A stretch of 64,000 bases of DNA from assembly GCA_900112785.1 (NCBI GenBank), contig FONB01000017.1, positions 26,785 to 90,784 on the forward strand. The letters are read 5' to 3'. The stretch is from Phytobacter palmae. GTDB lineage: Bacteria > Pseudomonadota > Gammaproteobacteria > Enterobacterales > Enterobacteriaceae. Below the pieces are notes generated by a model. The model was given only the letters and a program-made list of their open reading frames with translations, was not told the origin of the DNA and did no database searches. Below, in pieces: positions 63,693 through 64,000 of the stretch. The position numbers and the translations under genes were made by a program. How positions within the stretch are numbered: the first letter of the stretch is position 1; every line of letters begins with the position of its first letter.

Positions 63693-63720
63693 TTGTCACT
63701 TCACAGGAACTCCCTATAAT
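63693..63720 (+). promoter_or_regulatory. rRNA operon promoter P1
   Basis: TTGTCA (63693-63698) and a perfect TATAAT (63715-63720) are separated by 16 bp, followed by the GC-rich discriminator GCGCCTCC, exactly the rrn P1 form (16-bp spacer, GCGCC) subject to ppGpp/DksA control. An A/T-rich UP element (ATAATTTTTTTGAATTTTAT) lies directly upstream at about 63671-63690. Confidence 0.93.
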
Positions 63721-63812
63721 GCGCCTCCACTGACACGGAACAACGGCTGACAAGCCGCCGGGTCAGCGGGGTTCTCCTGAGAGTCCCGGCAGAGAAAAGC
63801 GAAAATAAACGC

Positions 63813-63840
63813 TTGACTCTGAAAGAGGAAAGCGTAATAT
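63813..63840 (+). promoter_or_regulatory. rRNA operon promoter P2
   Basis: TTGACT (63813-63818) and TAATAT (63835-63840) with a 16-bp spacer, 120 bp downstream of P1, as in E. coli rrn operons. Confidence 0.9.
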
Positions 63841-64000
63841 ACGCCACCTCGCGACAGAGCGCTAAGGCGCGTCGCAACTGCTCTTTAACAATTTATCAGA
63901 CAATCTGTGTGGGCACTCAAAGTGACATGGATTCTTGATGTCTTCGGACACTAAATGAATACCAAGTCTCAACGAGTGAACACGTAATTCATTACGAAGT
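63841..64000 (+). other. rrn leader with boxA antitermination element; 16S lies beyond the window
   Basis: The transcribed leader contains TGCTCTTTAACA at 63879-63890, the conserved nut boxA for Nus-factor antitermination, followed by the typical ATTTATCAGACAATCTGTG and AACACGTAATTCATTACGAAGT stretches. By comparison with E. coli the mature 16S rRNA should start about 25-30 bases after the last base shown. Position after hemG identifies it as the rrnA-equivalent operon. Confidence 0.9.

Overview
The window reads as a contiguous chromosomal segment of an Enterobacteriaceae genome (Enterobacterales). Gene order follows the Escherichia coli segment from the enterobacterial common antigen (rff/wec) cluster to the rrnA ribosomal RNA operon almost gene for gene, and the encoded proteins match their E. 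coli counterparts closely in sequence and length. Several local differences (no aslAB, yigEFG or rmuC, plus extra genes after glmZ, metE and fre) show it is not E. coli itself. It fits a relative such as the Enterobacter/Citrobacter/Klebsiella group; I cannot name the species from sequence alone.

Layout. 1-7156: 3' part of the enterobacterial common antigen operon (wecC partial, wecD, wecE, wzxE, wecF, wzyE, wecG). 7346-8731: threonine/serine permease thrP (yifK). 8834-9317: tRNA operon argX-hisR-leuT-proM. 9351-9799: small RNA gene glmZ with a sigma-54 promoter and three GlrR-type sites. 9808-11016: an MFS exporter not expected here. 11169-15260: hemCDXY operon on the minus strand, divergent from cyaA (UUG start). 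18118-22653: cyaY, a small exported ORF of doubtful integrity, lptM (yifL), dapF, yigA, xerC, yigB. 22666-24947: LexA-controlled uvrD. 25096-26256: corL leader peptide and corA. 26693-36194: rarD, yigI, pldA, recQ, rhtC, rhtB, pldB, yigL, yigM, metR. 36430-38691: metE. 38724-44936: an accessory island inserted between metE and dlhH. 45009-55463: dlhH, udp, the ubiquinone genes ubiE-ubiJ-ubiB, tatABC, tatD, rfaH, ubiD, fre. 55510-63640: an unknown exported protein, fadBA, pepQ, yigZ, trkH, hemG. 63641-64000: promoters and leader of a ribosomal RNA operon; the window ends before the mature 16S gene.

Most interesting region. Between metE and dlhH lies a tightly overlapping five-gene operon: periplasmic binding protein, fused double permease, ABC ATPase, a metallo-beta-lactamase-fold protein with beta-CASP-like motifs, and a histidine phosphatase. 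A DeoR-family repressor is divergently transcribed next to it. The importer resembles AfuABC/FbpABC-type systems. An importer, a probable phosphodiesterase/nuclease, a phosphomonoesterase and a DeoR-type (often sugar-phosphate-sensing) regulator together suggest uptake and stepwise dephosphorylation of a phosphorylated compound. This is inference; the substrate is unknown.

Other points are the absence of rmuC between udp and ubiE, the absence of yigE/yigF/yigG around corA, and the complete glmZ control region read directly from the DNA.
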